Positions 12,183 to 23,080 of a stretch of 64,000 nucleotides of DNA are shown in pieces; position 1 is the first letter of the stretch; each line of letters begins with the position of its first letter. The stretch comes from Eonycteris spelaea (Eukaryota > Chordata > Mammalia > Chiroptera > Pteropodidae), in the NCBI GenBank assembly GCA_003508835.1, contig PUFA01000711.1, positions 42,662 through 106,661 of the forward strand, given 5' to 3'. Below the pieces are notes generated by a model that was not told where the DNA came from, searched no databases, and saw only the letters and a program-made list of their open reading frames with translations. A program made the position numbers and the translations under genes.

Positions 12183-13021
12183 GTAAAAAAAATTTCAAAT
12201 ATTTAAAGATTACTTATGAATTACTAATAACCAACTAGATTACTTCTATTAATACTGTTTGCATTTAGTTTACATTATATCCAATATTATTATACTTCAT
12301 TTTGGATAGTTGTCCATTTTTAGAAGGGTATTTATTATTGTGTTATTATTGTGGTTCACTTCGCAGTATGCCTTAAAGTTCAGAAAACTGAAGGCTTGCT
12401 CACAGGTGCTCAAGATGGCTGTTATGGGCAAGACTCCACAGTTCTGAGATCTTGCAAAAGTAGATATGTTTCTTAAGCATTATTATAGGATCCCATCCTT
12501 AGTTCCTTCACGTGACACCAAGACCTACACTATAGTTTTGGGATTCTTTCTACCTAAGATCAAATATTTTAATTCAGTGAAATATACTGATATACTGGCA
12601 AAACCGGGGATAAATTTAGTATTTCAAAGCAAAGTTGTAGAATGTGCCTGTGCCATGTGTTAGAATAAGAAAATGATAAGTTTTTAGATCCTCAAGCTCC
12701 CTACCTCTCTTTAGATCTGATTACTTCTACATCTTTGTTTTGTCTTTGTTGACTTGGGCCAAAATCCATGATACAGCATTGTATCTTTCCCCACCCTTAA
12801 AATCAACAGTAAGAAATTTAATAAAAACCCAGAAAATTACCTTAAATCAAGGAAACCTGAGATTAAATGAGAATTAGTTTTGAATTTCCTTTTTAGAAAA
12901 ATATTTTAGGTATATAAATAATAATCATTATATCATTATATCAGAGATGTGGTGTAGGAAATAGTTAGTGGGATGTTTCTTTGAAAGTTTTACTCACCTT
13001 GTATTTATTTCTTACATTTAG
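12183..13021 (+). other. Intron 3
   Basis: The 839-bp intron has no repeat I can assign. A slightly more GC-rich patch near 12400-12660 carries an open frame (12466-12663) with no recognisable protein. Confidence 0.5.
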
Positions 13022-13073
13022 GGAGCTAGCTCTTCAGAAAATCCAAATCATCAGGAACATCACGATCAAAGAG
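13022..13073 (+). CDS. ATRX: ATRX exon 4, frameshifted
   Basis: Encodes the serine/lysine stretch around SSSEKSKSSGSSRSK. The acceptor cttacatttag is normal. The donor GAG/gttggt is weaker than consensus because +3 is T. The exon is 52 nt against 53 nt in human: the five-A run in CAGAAAAATCC is four A here. That single-base homopolymer loss shifts the frame. A few substitutions are also present. Confidence 0.85.
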
Positions 13074-13957
13074 GTTGGTTGATGTTGAAAGGAAAAAATG
13101 TTATTTCTTTCAGTTTGTTATGGTTTCTTTTTCTAAGAAGAATACTTTTTCCTAGTTTACTTTAAGTTACTTTTCTAAGGTAAACAGGTTTTTACAAGGA
13201 TGCATATTAAAAGATAGGCAGATAGTATAATGAATTCTCTTATATCCGTCACTTGGCTTCAACAAATTATTTAATTCATTCTGACTTTGAATTTTAAATG
13301 AATTTTCCAGAAAGGATTGATTATGTACTAGTGGCCCTTGCAATATGTAGATCACTTCTTATAGATCATATGTGTGCTTTAAAAAAGAGGATAAGGGGAA
13401 GAGGGGAAATGAAATACTGATTGCCTCATTAGGCAGTTTGGATTTTTAGGTTATATGAAATTGCCTTGAATGAGGAGTGGTTAGCCATCATAGTTATGAA
13501 GAAGTTATAAGGAGATCAAAGATCGGTAAAAATACTTTGTGTAAATTGTCAGTGAATTTTACATAATGACTGAAACTACTTCCAGTATACTTATAGTGCA
13601 TTAATATACTGTGGAGTATAGTTTTATCAGAAGTTGCAATTTATTCTATTGGACTTGTGTTGTTTCTAACCAGTGGATGTCTCTTAATAAACACAGCTTG
13701 CTTGTTTTAACTTATTCTCTAAAGTAGTGATTCTTAACTAGGAGTTGCCTTCCTGATCCACACAGTAGCTTTCTTAGAATGCACATGTCCTGATCCTACT
13801 CCTGACCTACTAATTGTAATGTTTAGTAATATGAAATAGAGATATAGCTTCCCCAGGTGATTGTGATGTGTATCCCTGCTTAAAAGCCACCGCTCTTTGG
13901 TTTATTATTCCAATTGTCAGAAGTGTCCATAATTCTATGGACTTAATTCTTTCATAG
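13074..13957 (+). other. Intron 4
   Basis: The 884-bp intron contains a MER5A-like relic at 13724-13905. The rest is unassigned. Confidence 0.5.
13724..13905. mobile_element. MER5A-like (hAT-Charlie) relic
   Basis: The opening agtgattcttaactaggagt and the later ccccaggtgattgtgatgtg fit the MER5A consensus of non-autonomous hAT elements. It is degraded. Confidence 0.65.
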
Positions 13958-14083
13958 GAAACCTTCAATTGTAACGAAGTATGTAGAATCTGATGATGAA
14001 AAAACCTTTGGATGAGACTGTAAATGAAGATGCCTTCTAATGAAAATTCAGAAAATGATATTACTATGCAAAGCTTGCCAAAG
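13958..14083 (+). CDS. ATRX: ATRX exon 5, multiple indels
   Basis: Encodes the segment KPSIVTKYVESDDEK ... ENSENDITMQSLPK. The acceptor ttctttcatag and donor CCAAAG/gtaatg are intact. The exon is 126 nt against 128 nt in human. There is one extra A in GATGAAAAAACC, three bases missing in GGATGAGACTG, one extra base in GATGCCTTCTAATG, and one A lost before the donor. Together with exons 3 and 4 the net change is -4 nt, so the frame entering exon 6 is wrong even before local stops are counted. Confidence 0.87.
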
Positions 14084-14133
14084 GTAATGTGTATTAATTT
14101 CTCATATGAAGTTAAAGTTGAAATGTATTTTAA

Positions 14134-14134
14134 A

Positions 14135-14166
<32 letters not shown>

Positions 14167-14180
14167 TATATATTATTATA
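14134..14180. repeat. (ATT)n microsatellite
   Basis: About ten uninterrupted att units followed by imperfect ones. Likely length-variable. Confidence 0.9.
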
Positions 14181-15419
14181 AAAACTGGAACTTGTAAACT
14201 GTTAGCTGTGTGTAAAGGACCAACCTAATGCTTTAATCTTGAATGGTCCTGGAAATGTATTAGTATGCAATGATAATATATTGTTATTGAGGGTTAAAAA
14301 TTTAGAATATTCAGTCAGCTTTGAAAAGAACAAAACTTATTTTTCTCTTTCCATTGTGTTTTAGAAAAGGGATTTTAGTTTCCAAATTATACTTGATGTG
14401 GAAGTTGGTTTGAAAATTTTTAATATATTAAGTTTTGTTTCAGTAAATTTTAATGTGCTTGCTTTATAGAAAAACAATGCATTTTTAAAACTTTTTAAGA
14501 AATATTTAAATTACAGTTTATTCTTACTGAATTCTTAAATTCCTAAGACTCAAAGGCTGAAGTTAATTATCAAAGACTTAGGTATATTTCTTGTAATTTC
14601 CTTAAAAAGCCTTGTCACATACCTCTCAACTTGTGTGATTTTAACCTTAAACTTCGTTAATTAGATTGGGACAAATAGCCAAGTAAAATCTTGTACTTTT
14701 TATAGTCCAAGTCTGAGAGCAATATGATTATGTGATGAGAGAATGACAAGATTCTTGGTAATTTCACTGTGTTTCAGAGTCAAAAGTTCTAGACTTCTTT
14801 CTTTATTAAATACACATGTTTAAGACTCTTAGCAAAATTTTTCAAATTCTTACAGATTTATAGCATTATTTACTAATTTTGTTTTCTGTCTCTACTTAGG
14901 TTTTTTATGACATCTTTTGAGTATGGAATTTTTTTTAAATGTTGGTAGGAGTTAAGTCATTGCTTGACTAGGACAAATTAGGAGTTAAAATCAATGATGA
15001 ATGAAATGAAGAAAGGAGTAAATGAGAAAAAGGAAAGAGATAGAAGGAAATTCATGGCCTACCATTTACTTGGCTTTGCAATCATGTTATGACAATTTTA
15101 TGTAATGGGTTTGGTGGCCAAGGGCAGATAAAACTAACATGAGAGTCTTGAGTCCCATAGGCAGTGACTGACATTTGGATTGCTATATTGTTAGTGATTG
15201 TCAGTGGAGTCCTTATGATGGCCACTGGGTGTGCTAAGAACTAGGAATTAAAATCTTTTAATGATATATGTGGAAGAAAGTGTGAGATGTTACTAACCTG
15301 AAGTAAGCATAATTCTCTCCACTAAACCAAAAATAGACCCAATTCCATAAGGTTAAATTTGGATGGTTATAATTATTATTAATAATACTATATTGAGTAT
15401 GTATAGATACCAAACTCTT

Positions 15420-15605
15420 ATAAAATTAACTCATTTAATCCTCAAAACAATGCTGTAAGGTAGTTATTGTTTCTACTTGTAGAGATGAAAGAACAAATTC
15501 AGAGCTCAAGGAACTTTTCAGCTTTAAATTGAGAAGCTAAGATTTGAACCCAGGTCTGCCTGAATCACAAGCTAGTGAGTGCTCTTTCCACTCTGCTGCT
15601 TTGCT
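15420..15605 (-). mobile_element. MIR SINE
   Basis: Reverse complement of the MIR core and tRNA-like head: ctcatttaatcctcaaaaca, gatttgaacccaggtctgcc, and gctctttccactctgctgct. Confidence 0.8.
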
Positions 15606-16359
15606 TCCATTTAGAAGAGAATCTTCAGAAAGAACGCTTTTTTTTTTTTGTTATAAATCTTTTAGCTCTTTCAAATGCAGAGGCTTCTCTGAGAGTATAT
15701 ACATGAAATGGTTGTTGTGAGTAAAGGGTTTTTGTGGAGATTATGTAAATTCACCAGGTCGTAAAAAACTCAACTCTCTGTGTCCTCTTTCCCCCTTTTC
15801 TTAGACTCAGAAATTATTTAACTAGATGCTACACTTTGTCAAAATCTGCGTTGCTGAATAACATAGGCACATGGTTCAGGGAAATAGCCCCTGACAGCTG
15901 CCAGGTTTTACTTTCTAATTGTTGCCAATAATTCCCAATTACTAAGCCCAGCAATATAGATAAATGTGAGATTTTGGACCCTTTTTACATACCCCTGCTT
16001 TATTTGCTCTTGGGAGATTATAATGAAAAAAACAAATTGACAACCTCTCTCTTCAATTCACATGTTTTATACTTAAGAAAGTACATTCTTTTCTAAAATA
16101 TTTCCATAGAGACCAAACAACTGATTATTCTACATTTTTATTGTTAGAGCACTTGAACTTAAGTACCTTAACCTACCTCTATTTAAAATCTTTAAGGACT
16201 TTGCAGGCACTGAAACTCTGCCATACTAGTTGGGAAATGCCTCAGAGTAGGTACAGAAGTAATAGCAGAATTAACTTCTTACATTTGTCCCCCCCCACCC
16301 ACTATTCTCTTTCAAAAACAATTTCTAAAACAACCATTAAAAATCTTTGTCTCACTTTG

Positions 16360-16460
16360 TAAGTTATATAGCTGTCTAACCACTATGCTGTATATCTAAA
16401 ACTATATAATATTGACTGTCAACTATAATTGAAAAATTAAAAAAGAAAAAATAAAAAAAT
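16360..16460 (+). mobile_element. L1 3' end tip
   Basis: The sequence taaccactatgctgtatatc, then atattgactgtcaactataa and an A-rich tail is the typical extreme 3' end of a mammalian L1. Confidence 0.6.
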
Positions 16461-16912
16461 AGAAACCTCAAAAATATTTTTCTGATTTAGTGATTTGGAT
16501 TATGAGAAGAATAGTAGGATATCTTTAAAAAATTTTCCCTTCTGATCATTTTATTTTATAAACTCTTTGTGGAACTTGCATGGATGTTCATATTCAAACA
16601 TTTCATGATAGGCACCTATTAAAAATTCAGAACTGGTCAGACTTTCTGCTTATTCACATATTTATGTTATAATCAGTCATAATACCTCTCTCTCCCGTTT
16701 TTATGAATTATATTCCAACAAGTTATCTGATTGTTGACACCTGCCCTTTTATTATTCCCTGTTTATTTACACTTGAGAGGTCCTTATACAAGTATTGAAA
16801 GCTTGAAAGAAATAAAACTAGGTACCAGCAATGTGGCTTTATCTGAACTGAAGTCTTGTACTTCACTTGCACATTTAATATGGAAATGGTTTTTTAAATG
16901 AAATATTTCTAG

Positions 16913-17026
16913 GTACAGTGATTGTACAGCCAGAGCCAGTGCTGAATGAAGACAAAGATGATTTTAAAGGGCCTGAATTTAGAAGCAGAAGTAAAATGAA
17001 AACTGAAAATCTCAAAAAACGCGGAG
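16913..17026 (+). CDS. ATRX: ATRX exon 6 (cassette exon)
   Basis: Clean exon of 114 nt, a multiple of three, flanked by tttctag and GCGGAG/gtaaca. It encodes TVIVQPEPVLNEDKDD ... RSRSKMKTENLKKRG, apparently without any amino-acid change from human. This is the exon omitted from the known ATRX isoform that lacks 38 residues before the ADD domain. Skipping it preserves the frame between exons 5 and 7. Its perfection contrasts with the indels in exons 3-5. Confidence 0.96.
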
Positions 17027-20000
17027 GTAACATACAAGTGGAAATGAAAACATGAGTTTAAATTGCTGTTTATGACCATATTGGAAAATCTGATGTGCTT
17101 ACTAAAAATACCTCCACTTTTCTGCCCATTGTTTATTAAAAAGCACTACTTAAAATAACTTCTGTTTCTCTCTGAGCTCTGAAGCAGAAAAGGTTAAACA
17201 CCATTTATCAAACAACACCTTTGCCTTCAGTGGCTATTAAGTTATTTAAAGAAGCTTAGCATTTCCTTCTTGCATATGTTAGTTATATACTGCCTATATG
17301 CCAGAATACCATGTGTTCCTCACTCCAAAGGAATTTTAGATTTGGACAATATTCTTACCTATGGCCTTCAGGTAACTTTATACATATCTAAACATTGTTT
17401 CACAGAGTGATGGACATCTTCATTAGTGTTACCTAGGCTGGTGATTAAAAGTTCAAGTTCCTTGACTCCACTCCTCACAAATTAGAATTTCTGGGGATAA
17501 TGTCAGAAACATGTCCCAATTTTTTCTCATGCACATTAAAGTTACAGACCTATTGATCTAAGGATAGCAATGCAGAGATGAATAGGAAAGAGAAGGAAGC
17601 TAGAGTTAGTAACCTTCTCTCTCTATCTGTCTGAGCCTCCTCTCCCTTTGTCTGTCTACTCTACTTACACACACAACCATCTTTCTAATCATCTTTAGAA
17701 AGTTAGCATAAGGAGGATTCATTTGGAAATTTATGACAATGGAATATGATGTCCCACTTGTTTGTGATTTTTTTAAATAGTGCCTGTATGTATTTTTGGG
17801 CAGATATAACAGAGCCAGAATCTGTGACTGTAAAAGGAAGAATCTCTAAAAGACAGAACATAACACTAAATTTCTAAGTAGAGGTGTAATGCAAGTGTGT
17901 CTGCTTAATATTGTCATGTTAATCGTGAAATTATGTATAGTTCTTACATTGATGAAATAGTGTGTAGATTTTAATTTAGTGCTATATGATTATCTTGATG
18001 GAACTAGTAAAATATATCCATATGTATAAAATACACATTATCAGTTTTCAGGTTAAATCTTTAGGTTTTCAGAGAAAATCAATGAAATTGTTTAGTCTTT
18101 TGTTTTCAAGGGGTGCTTTACCCCTTTCAAGCATAAGAAGATATATTAAGAATATAGTTCATAGGAGGGAAATTGCCATTGTAGCAACAGAGCTTACCAT
18201 AGCTAAATAGTATTCTTTAAAACAAAAGAATCAGCAAGTAGAAAGTGATGGTAAGGACCAGTAACAAGTTTACCCCATCCCCCGCCCAATGATGGTTCCT
18301 ATATGGAAGAGAGAGAATTGTATACAGCATTGTGTCAAAATTATCTGAATGGTGTCTTCTAGGGATGGGGAGGACACTGGAGCAGTGTCTGAAATGTGGA
18401 TGAGGGCTGAAAGGGTAAAAAAAGAACCCCCAAAGTTGTTGGGGAAGGTGTTCCTATTGCCACTTTGCTTATGCTGCTTATTTGGTCTGAGCTGATATGT
18501 TTCGGAACATTTTATTGAGTGTTCTGTGCAAGAATGATTATATGGTGCTTAAGGGAATACGTATGTTTATAGCCATAGAGTAGTACTTAAATCTTTCATG
18601 TCTTAATGATTTAAACTGTCAGAAATCACACAGGAAATTTAACTATGTTTATTTATATACACATGTATGAATAAACTATGATCCGAGGTACTGAATTGCT
18701 AGTTAATATTCAGACTTCTAAGGAAAAATTAGTTCTGAAATTGAAGCCTAATTTAGGAAACTCAAGAAGGTAAACTTATATATAAAATATTCTTATATTG
18801 ATTTGAAAGAAAATTAAACGCAAAATATAGCTATATTGACCATTCTAGGAGCCACTATTTTTTAAATACCATAGCTTATTTTGACATCTTTCCCCAGTTT
18901 AATTGTTAGAAAATATATTTTATACCTGATTTTTCTATATGGCACAATAATTTCATTCTTGTTAAAACTATTAAAATATATTGAGCTCAGAAATAAAGAT
19001 ACCTCTTTTATATTTATACAACGTATTATAATCATTAAGCTATTTCATAACTAAAAATAAAAATTTAAAACATAAAGTAAAGGAACATTTCTGCATTTTA
19101 CAGTATTTGCTCCAGATCTCAAATAAAATATCGATACAGTCCTAGTCTTACCCATTTCCCCTTTCTCCTACCCTCAAGAGATGATAATCTCGAAGTTTGT
19201 AATGCATGTGCGTGTGTGTCGTTTCCAGGCATGTTTTTATATATTTTCTATATTTATTCATAAAGCATTTATTTTTCATTTCAACATATAGAAAATAGTA
19301 TCATATATATGTCTTTTTGCAACATTTTTCATTCACATTGTTTGTGAAATGTATCCATGTCAGTAAATATGTTAGGCTTTTTTTATTTTTAACTGTTTTA
19401 CTGAGTTCTGTTGTATGGGTAAACCACTATCCATTTCCCAAACATTAACTTACTTCCAATTTTTTGTTTCAAATTTTTCTAATTTCCTAGTTAGTGTTGT
19501 GATGAATATCCTCTATATGATTCCTTGTGTGCATGTGGGAGAAATTCTCTAAAATATCACCTAGTTTTGTTTACTTCCTGAGTGATATGTGCAAAAAGCA
19601 CATAGAAGATACTTAATAAAAATTATCTAACATTGGATGAACATTCAAACTCTAGCTTTTATTTATCCTGATAGTTTATCTGAGTGCACACTGTGTATTT
19701 GTTTCTATAAAACATATAAAATACATGAATACTTAAGATCAGATGAAAGACTAATGCAGGACAATATGACTTAAAATACAATATTATCAGCTTTTATAGT
19801 AAAATCTTTAAATTCTCTATATTTTCTGGAAAGTATGATAGTACCCTTATACCTTAGATAAACTTTTTTAACCTGCAGATAGAAATATTCATAATAATGT
19901 TTGGGCTAATGGTGCTTTGGACTTAAAATTAAGCAAAACACAAAATAGAAAATTAAAAGGTGAGAAATGTATGTATTGTTTTGTCTTTTATTTAGGGATA

Positions 20001-21040
20001 GAGAATAGGGTTGTTTTGTTTTTGTTTTTGTTTGTTTGGTTTTAGTTGTCTCCCTTTTGTGAATGCAGCCATTTTCACTGGCCTCTTTTAAATCATAACC
20101 CGTCATCTTATGTGGATCAAGATCATGGTTGCACATCAGGATCATCCATAAAACTTAAAAAAAATGTCTAGGTGATTCTCATTCAGTGGTTTAGGGGTGG
20201 AAATGGCTCTCTATTTTTAAGAAATTTATTGGATGATTCTAATGTTCAGCTCAGATTCTGAAGCACTTCCCTAAGCAGAACTAGGGATGAAAGTGAGGCA
20301 GGAGAGGTTACCTCTTAATCTCTGTTGTGTAGGTTATCTTCAATCCATTTTCCTGCAGACACAGAGGAATGGGACTGTGCCTCTTCCCCGCAACCATTCC
20401 GAGGTTTTGCTGCCAAAATAGATATACCTGCAAGCCTTATTTGGGAAGAGTAGACAGTGCTGATATGGCGTGGACAGTGGAACAAATGTAGAGAGAAGGC
20501 AGTTTAATGGGGATTATGGGTAGTATTGACGTAAATCTTAGGAACAAATTGGTAATATAAAATTACCAGGTTTTCACATATCTGTGCAGAAAGTTCCATT
20601 TTGAGAATAAAACCTTTATGGCATACCTAACAAGTATAGGGTTGCAAAAGAATCTGTTTCATGTATGTCAGTTGCTTCCCCACTCTTTAAGAACTAATAC
20701 TGAATTTATTTGCAAAGCAATAGCAAAAAAGAGCCCTTGGCATCTATTTTTAGAACTTCTTTTATGGAATCTCTTCATGTTATACCAAGTTGTTCTGAGA
20801 AATAGGGTTTATATTTGTAAAGGGAAATAAGTTAGAATTTGTAGTTCTGGAATTTGCCAAGGTTGTCATCTTTTTAGTAAGTTCATAAAAGTATTAATCT
20901 TTTTACTTGGGTCCAAAATGTCATTTTTTAAGGATTATGAGGTATTTAATTTCCAATATGAAAGTTGCCAAACAACTAATGTAAATATATTTTCGTACGT
21001 GTGTGTATATGTGTGAATAATGGTCAATCCTTTCTCCTAG
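17027..21040 (+). other. Intron 6
   Basis: The 4.0-kb intron has two probable MER5-type relics (about 17420-17530 and 20110-20280) and L1-3'-like sequence near 19300-19640. The remainder, including 17540-19140, is AT-rich with no supported feature. The 79-aa and 70-aa open frames there have no recognised match. Confidence 0.45.
20110..20280. mobile_element. MER5-like hAT relic
   Basis: The patterns gttgcacatcaggatcatcc and tctaggtgattctcattcag resemble the MER5 group. Divergence is high. Confidence 0.45.
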
Positions 21041-21150
21041 AAGATGGGCTTCATGGGATTGTGAGCTGCACAGCTTGTGGACAACAGGTCAATCATTTTC
21101 AAAAAGATTCCATTTATAGACATCCTTCACTGCAAGTACTTATTTGTAAG
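21041..21150 (+). CDS. ATRX: ATRX exon 7, start of ADD domain (GATA-like zinc finger)
   Basis: Encodes EDGLHGIVSCTACGQQ ... QVLICK. The CTAC pair and the cysteine of LICK, with NC from exon 8, supply the four ligands of the GATA-like finger of the ADD domain. This domain reads histone H3 tails with unmodified K4 and trimethylated K9. The acceptor tttctcctag has a strong pyrimidine tract, and the donor is TGTAAG/gtatgt. The length is 110 nt as in human, and no disruption is seen. Confidence 0.96.
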
Positions 21151-22711
21151 GTATGTAATGATCTGTTGATAATTCAGTCCACAAATAATTTAATGCTTAC
21201 CATGTATCAGACTTTTGGTACACAGTGTCAGAATTTTGGTGCACAGTGATAAGAAGATGGAAATGGTTTCTGACCTTGGATTGCTTATATTATAGTGGGA
21301 ATACATATAAAAAGCCCAAGTAGTGCCTTGATAGTAGTGATATTGTATGCTACAGGAACACACAGGGAGTCTGTAATTTAAAGTTGGGTAGGGGCTTTAT
21401 AATGGAGATGAAAAAACTGGTATCTGAAATATAAATAGGAGTTAGCCTGGTGAAGTGGGATTGGTTCAGCATATTCTAGGCAGAGCACTGTGTTCAAAGG
21501 CTGGTGGTAGGTGAGGGAGAGTGTGGTGTGCTGGAAAATTTAAAGAATGTATGTTTAATAACTGTCCCTCTTATGTACCCTAACTACCCAAATCTAAACG
21601 CTGTGGAGCAGAGTTTTGACATAAAACTTGGAGATAATAGAGTTGGAAATGTTTAATATGTATCAAAGATAGTTTTAACAGTTTATGTACACTTTTTTAT
21701 TAGTTATGCCTTGAAATTTATTTTAAATATCTATAATATCAATGATATAGTTTGCCCAATTCATATTAGTGCTAACATTAATCCTCTGTTAGTTTAATTT
21801 GCAAGAAAATGCTTCCTCGAAATACAGGGTCATACTAGACTTTCCTCAGAGTTCTAGTTCTAGATCTTTTATTGTATTCATTTTTGATAGATACAGACCT
21901 ACTTAATTTGTGTCCCTCCTTTCCTTGAATTCAGTTTAGCCAGGGACCTATCTAGGGTACCTGTTGTAGCCTCTAGTTTTAAATTGTGACAGCTGAATTT
22001 CATATTGCTGAATTTGTAATGCGCATTTCTATTCTCTTATATATCTGTTTTTTTTTCCTCAAGAGACAGTCTAGCTCGTTTTAATAAATAGTTTTCACCT
22101 GTGGGCATGGAACTTTCCATTTATCCAGTATCAGTAAAAAGGAATTTATAGTCAGTCATACGTGGATTTGAGTACTAGTTTGGTCTCTTGCTAGTTGTGT
22201 GACTTTAGATTTATTTTCATATTAATGAACCAGAGCCTTTACTCTCAAATTGGGCGTAATACCTCGGACCTTGTATAGTTGATATTTTGAGATTTAAAGA
22301 TAATGTAGATTAATGTAGGATGGTGTCGCTTAGCTGTACACATGGTAGCTGGTCATTTATATATGATGACTGTTTATTAAGTAGCAACAACATCTAATAC
22401 ATTTTTATGCAGAGCTTTACTAAGCTAGTCATATGAGATCAGAAATTTGTTTTATCAGAATCTTTTATAAATATATAAGGAATAGTGTACTTGATGATAT
22501 GGAAATCTGTTCCAAGGAATTTATTTCTTGAGCTATTTCTATGTGTAGAAAGTATTAGTATTGAAAAGTTCAGTGCTTTTGCTTTGTCTAAAATGCACAT
22601 GTACACACACACTCCCTTTACTTTTTTAAGGACTTAAAAAATAAAGTTTTCATCTTTTATGGATATTACCAATTTTGAATAAAATTTCCTCTTTCCCTTT
22701 TCTTTTAATAG
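21151..22711 (+). other. Intron 7
   Basis: An ancient interspersed repeat is likely at 21180-21560 (tttctgaccttggattgctt, tctaggcagagcactgtgtt). A MIR is at 22150-22370. The rest is unassigned. Confidence 0.5.
22150..22370 (+). mobile_element. MIR SINE
   Basis: Sense MIR: ggatttgagtactagtttgg, ttgctagttgtgtgacttta, then the 3' part ttgagatttaaagataatgt. Diverged. Confidence 0.6.
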
Positions 22712-22779
22712 AATTGCTTTAAATATTATATGAGTGATGATATTAGCCGTGACTCAGATGGAATGGATGAACAATGTAG
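22712..22779 (+). CDS. ATRX: ATRX exon 8, ADD domain linker
   Basis: A 68-nt exon encoding NCFKYYMSDDISRDSDGMDEQC. It holds the last cysteine of the GATA-like finger and the first PHD cysteine. The acceptor follows ttcttttaatag and the donor is TGTAG/gtaggt. It splits an arginine codon with exon 9 (AG/A). The frame is clean and in phase with exons 7 and 9. Confidence 0.96.
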
Positions 22780-23080
22780 GTAGGTAATTCATCAAGATGA
22801 ATTCAAATTCAGTGTTGGCTACTTTTTGGTGGGGAAATTCTTACATAATCTGTTATTAGATCCATTTTTTGTAGTGTCATTGATGTCTTTAATGGAAGAC
22901 TGTTCTTTTCCACAAAACTGTAGTTTTATGTCTGTTTTAAGTTTCTAATAAAGAATAAGCAGGTAAGCTAAATTGCTTTACTATTAATATTGCTGGCAGG
23001 AAAATATGAATTGCTTTAATATTAAAAAGATTTAAAACGAGTTTCATTGGGATAATATTTTAATCTTTAAATAATTTCAG
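22780..23080 (+). other. Intron 8
   Basis: Short 301-bp intron separating the two parts of the ADD zinc-finger module. No repeat is seen. Confidence 0.7.

Larger units (their letters stand above)
14084..16912 (+). other. Intron 5
   Basis: The 2.8-kb intron holds an ATT microsatellite, a MIR and a short L1 3' tip (annotated separately). About 14200-15400 and 15610-16350 show nothing I can name. Confidence 0.5.
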
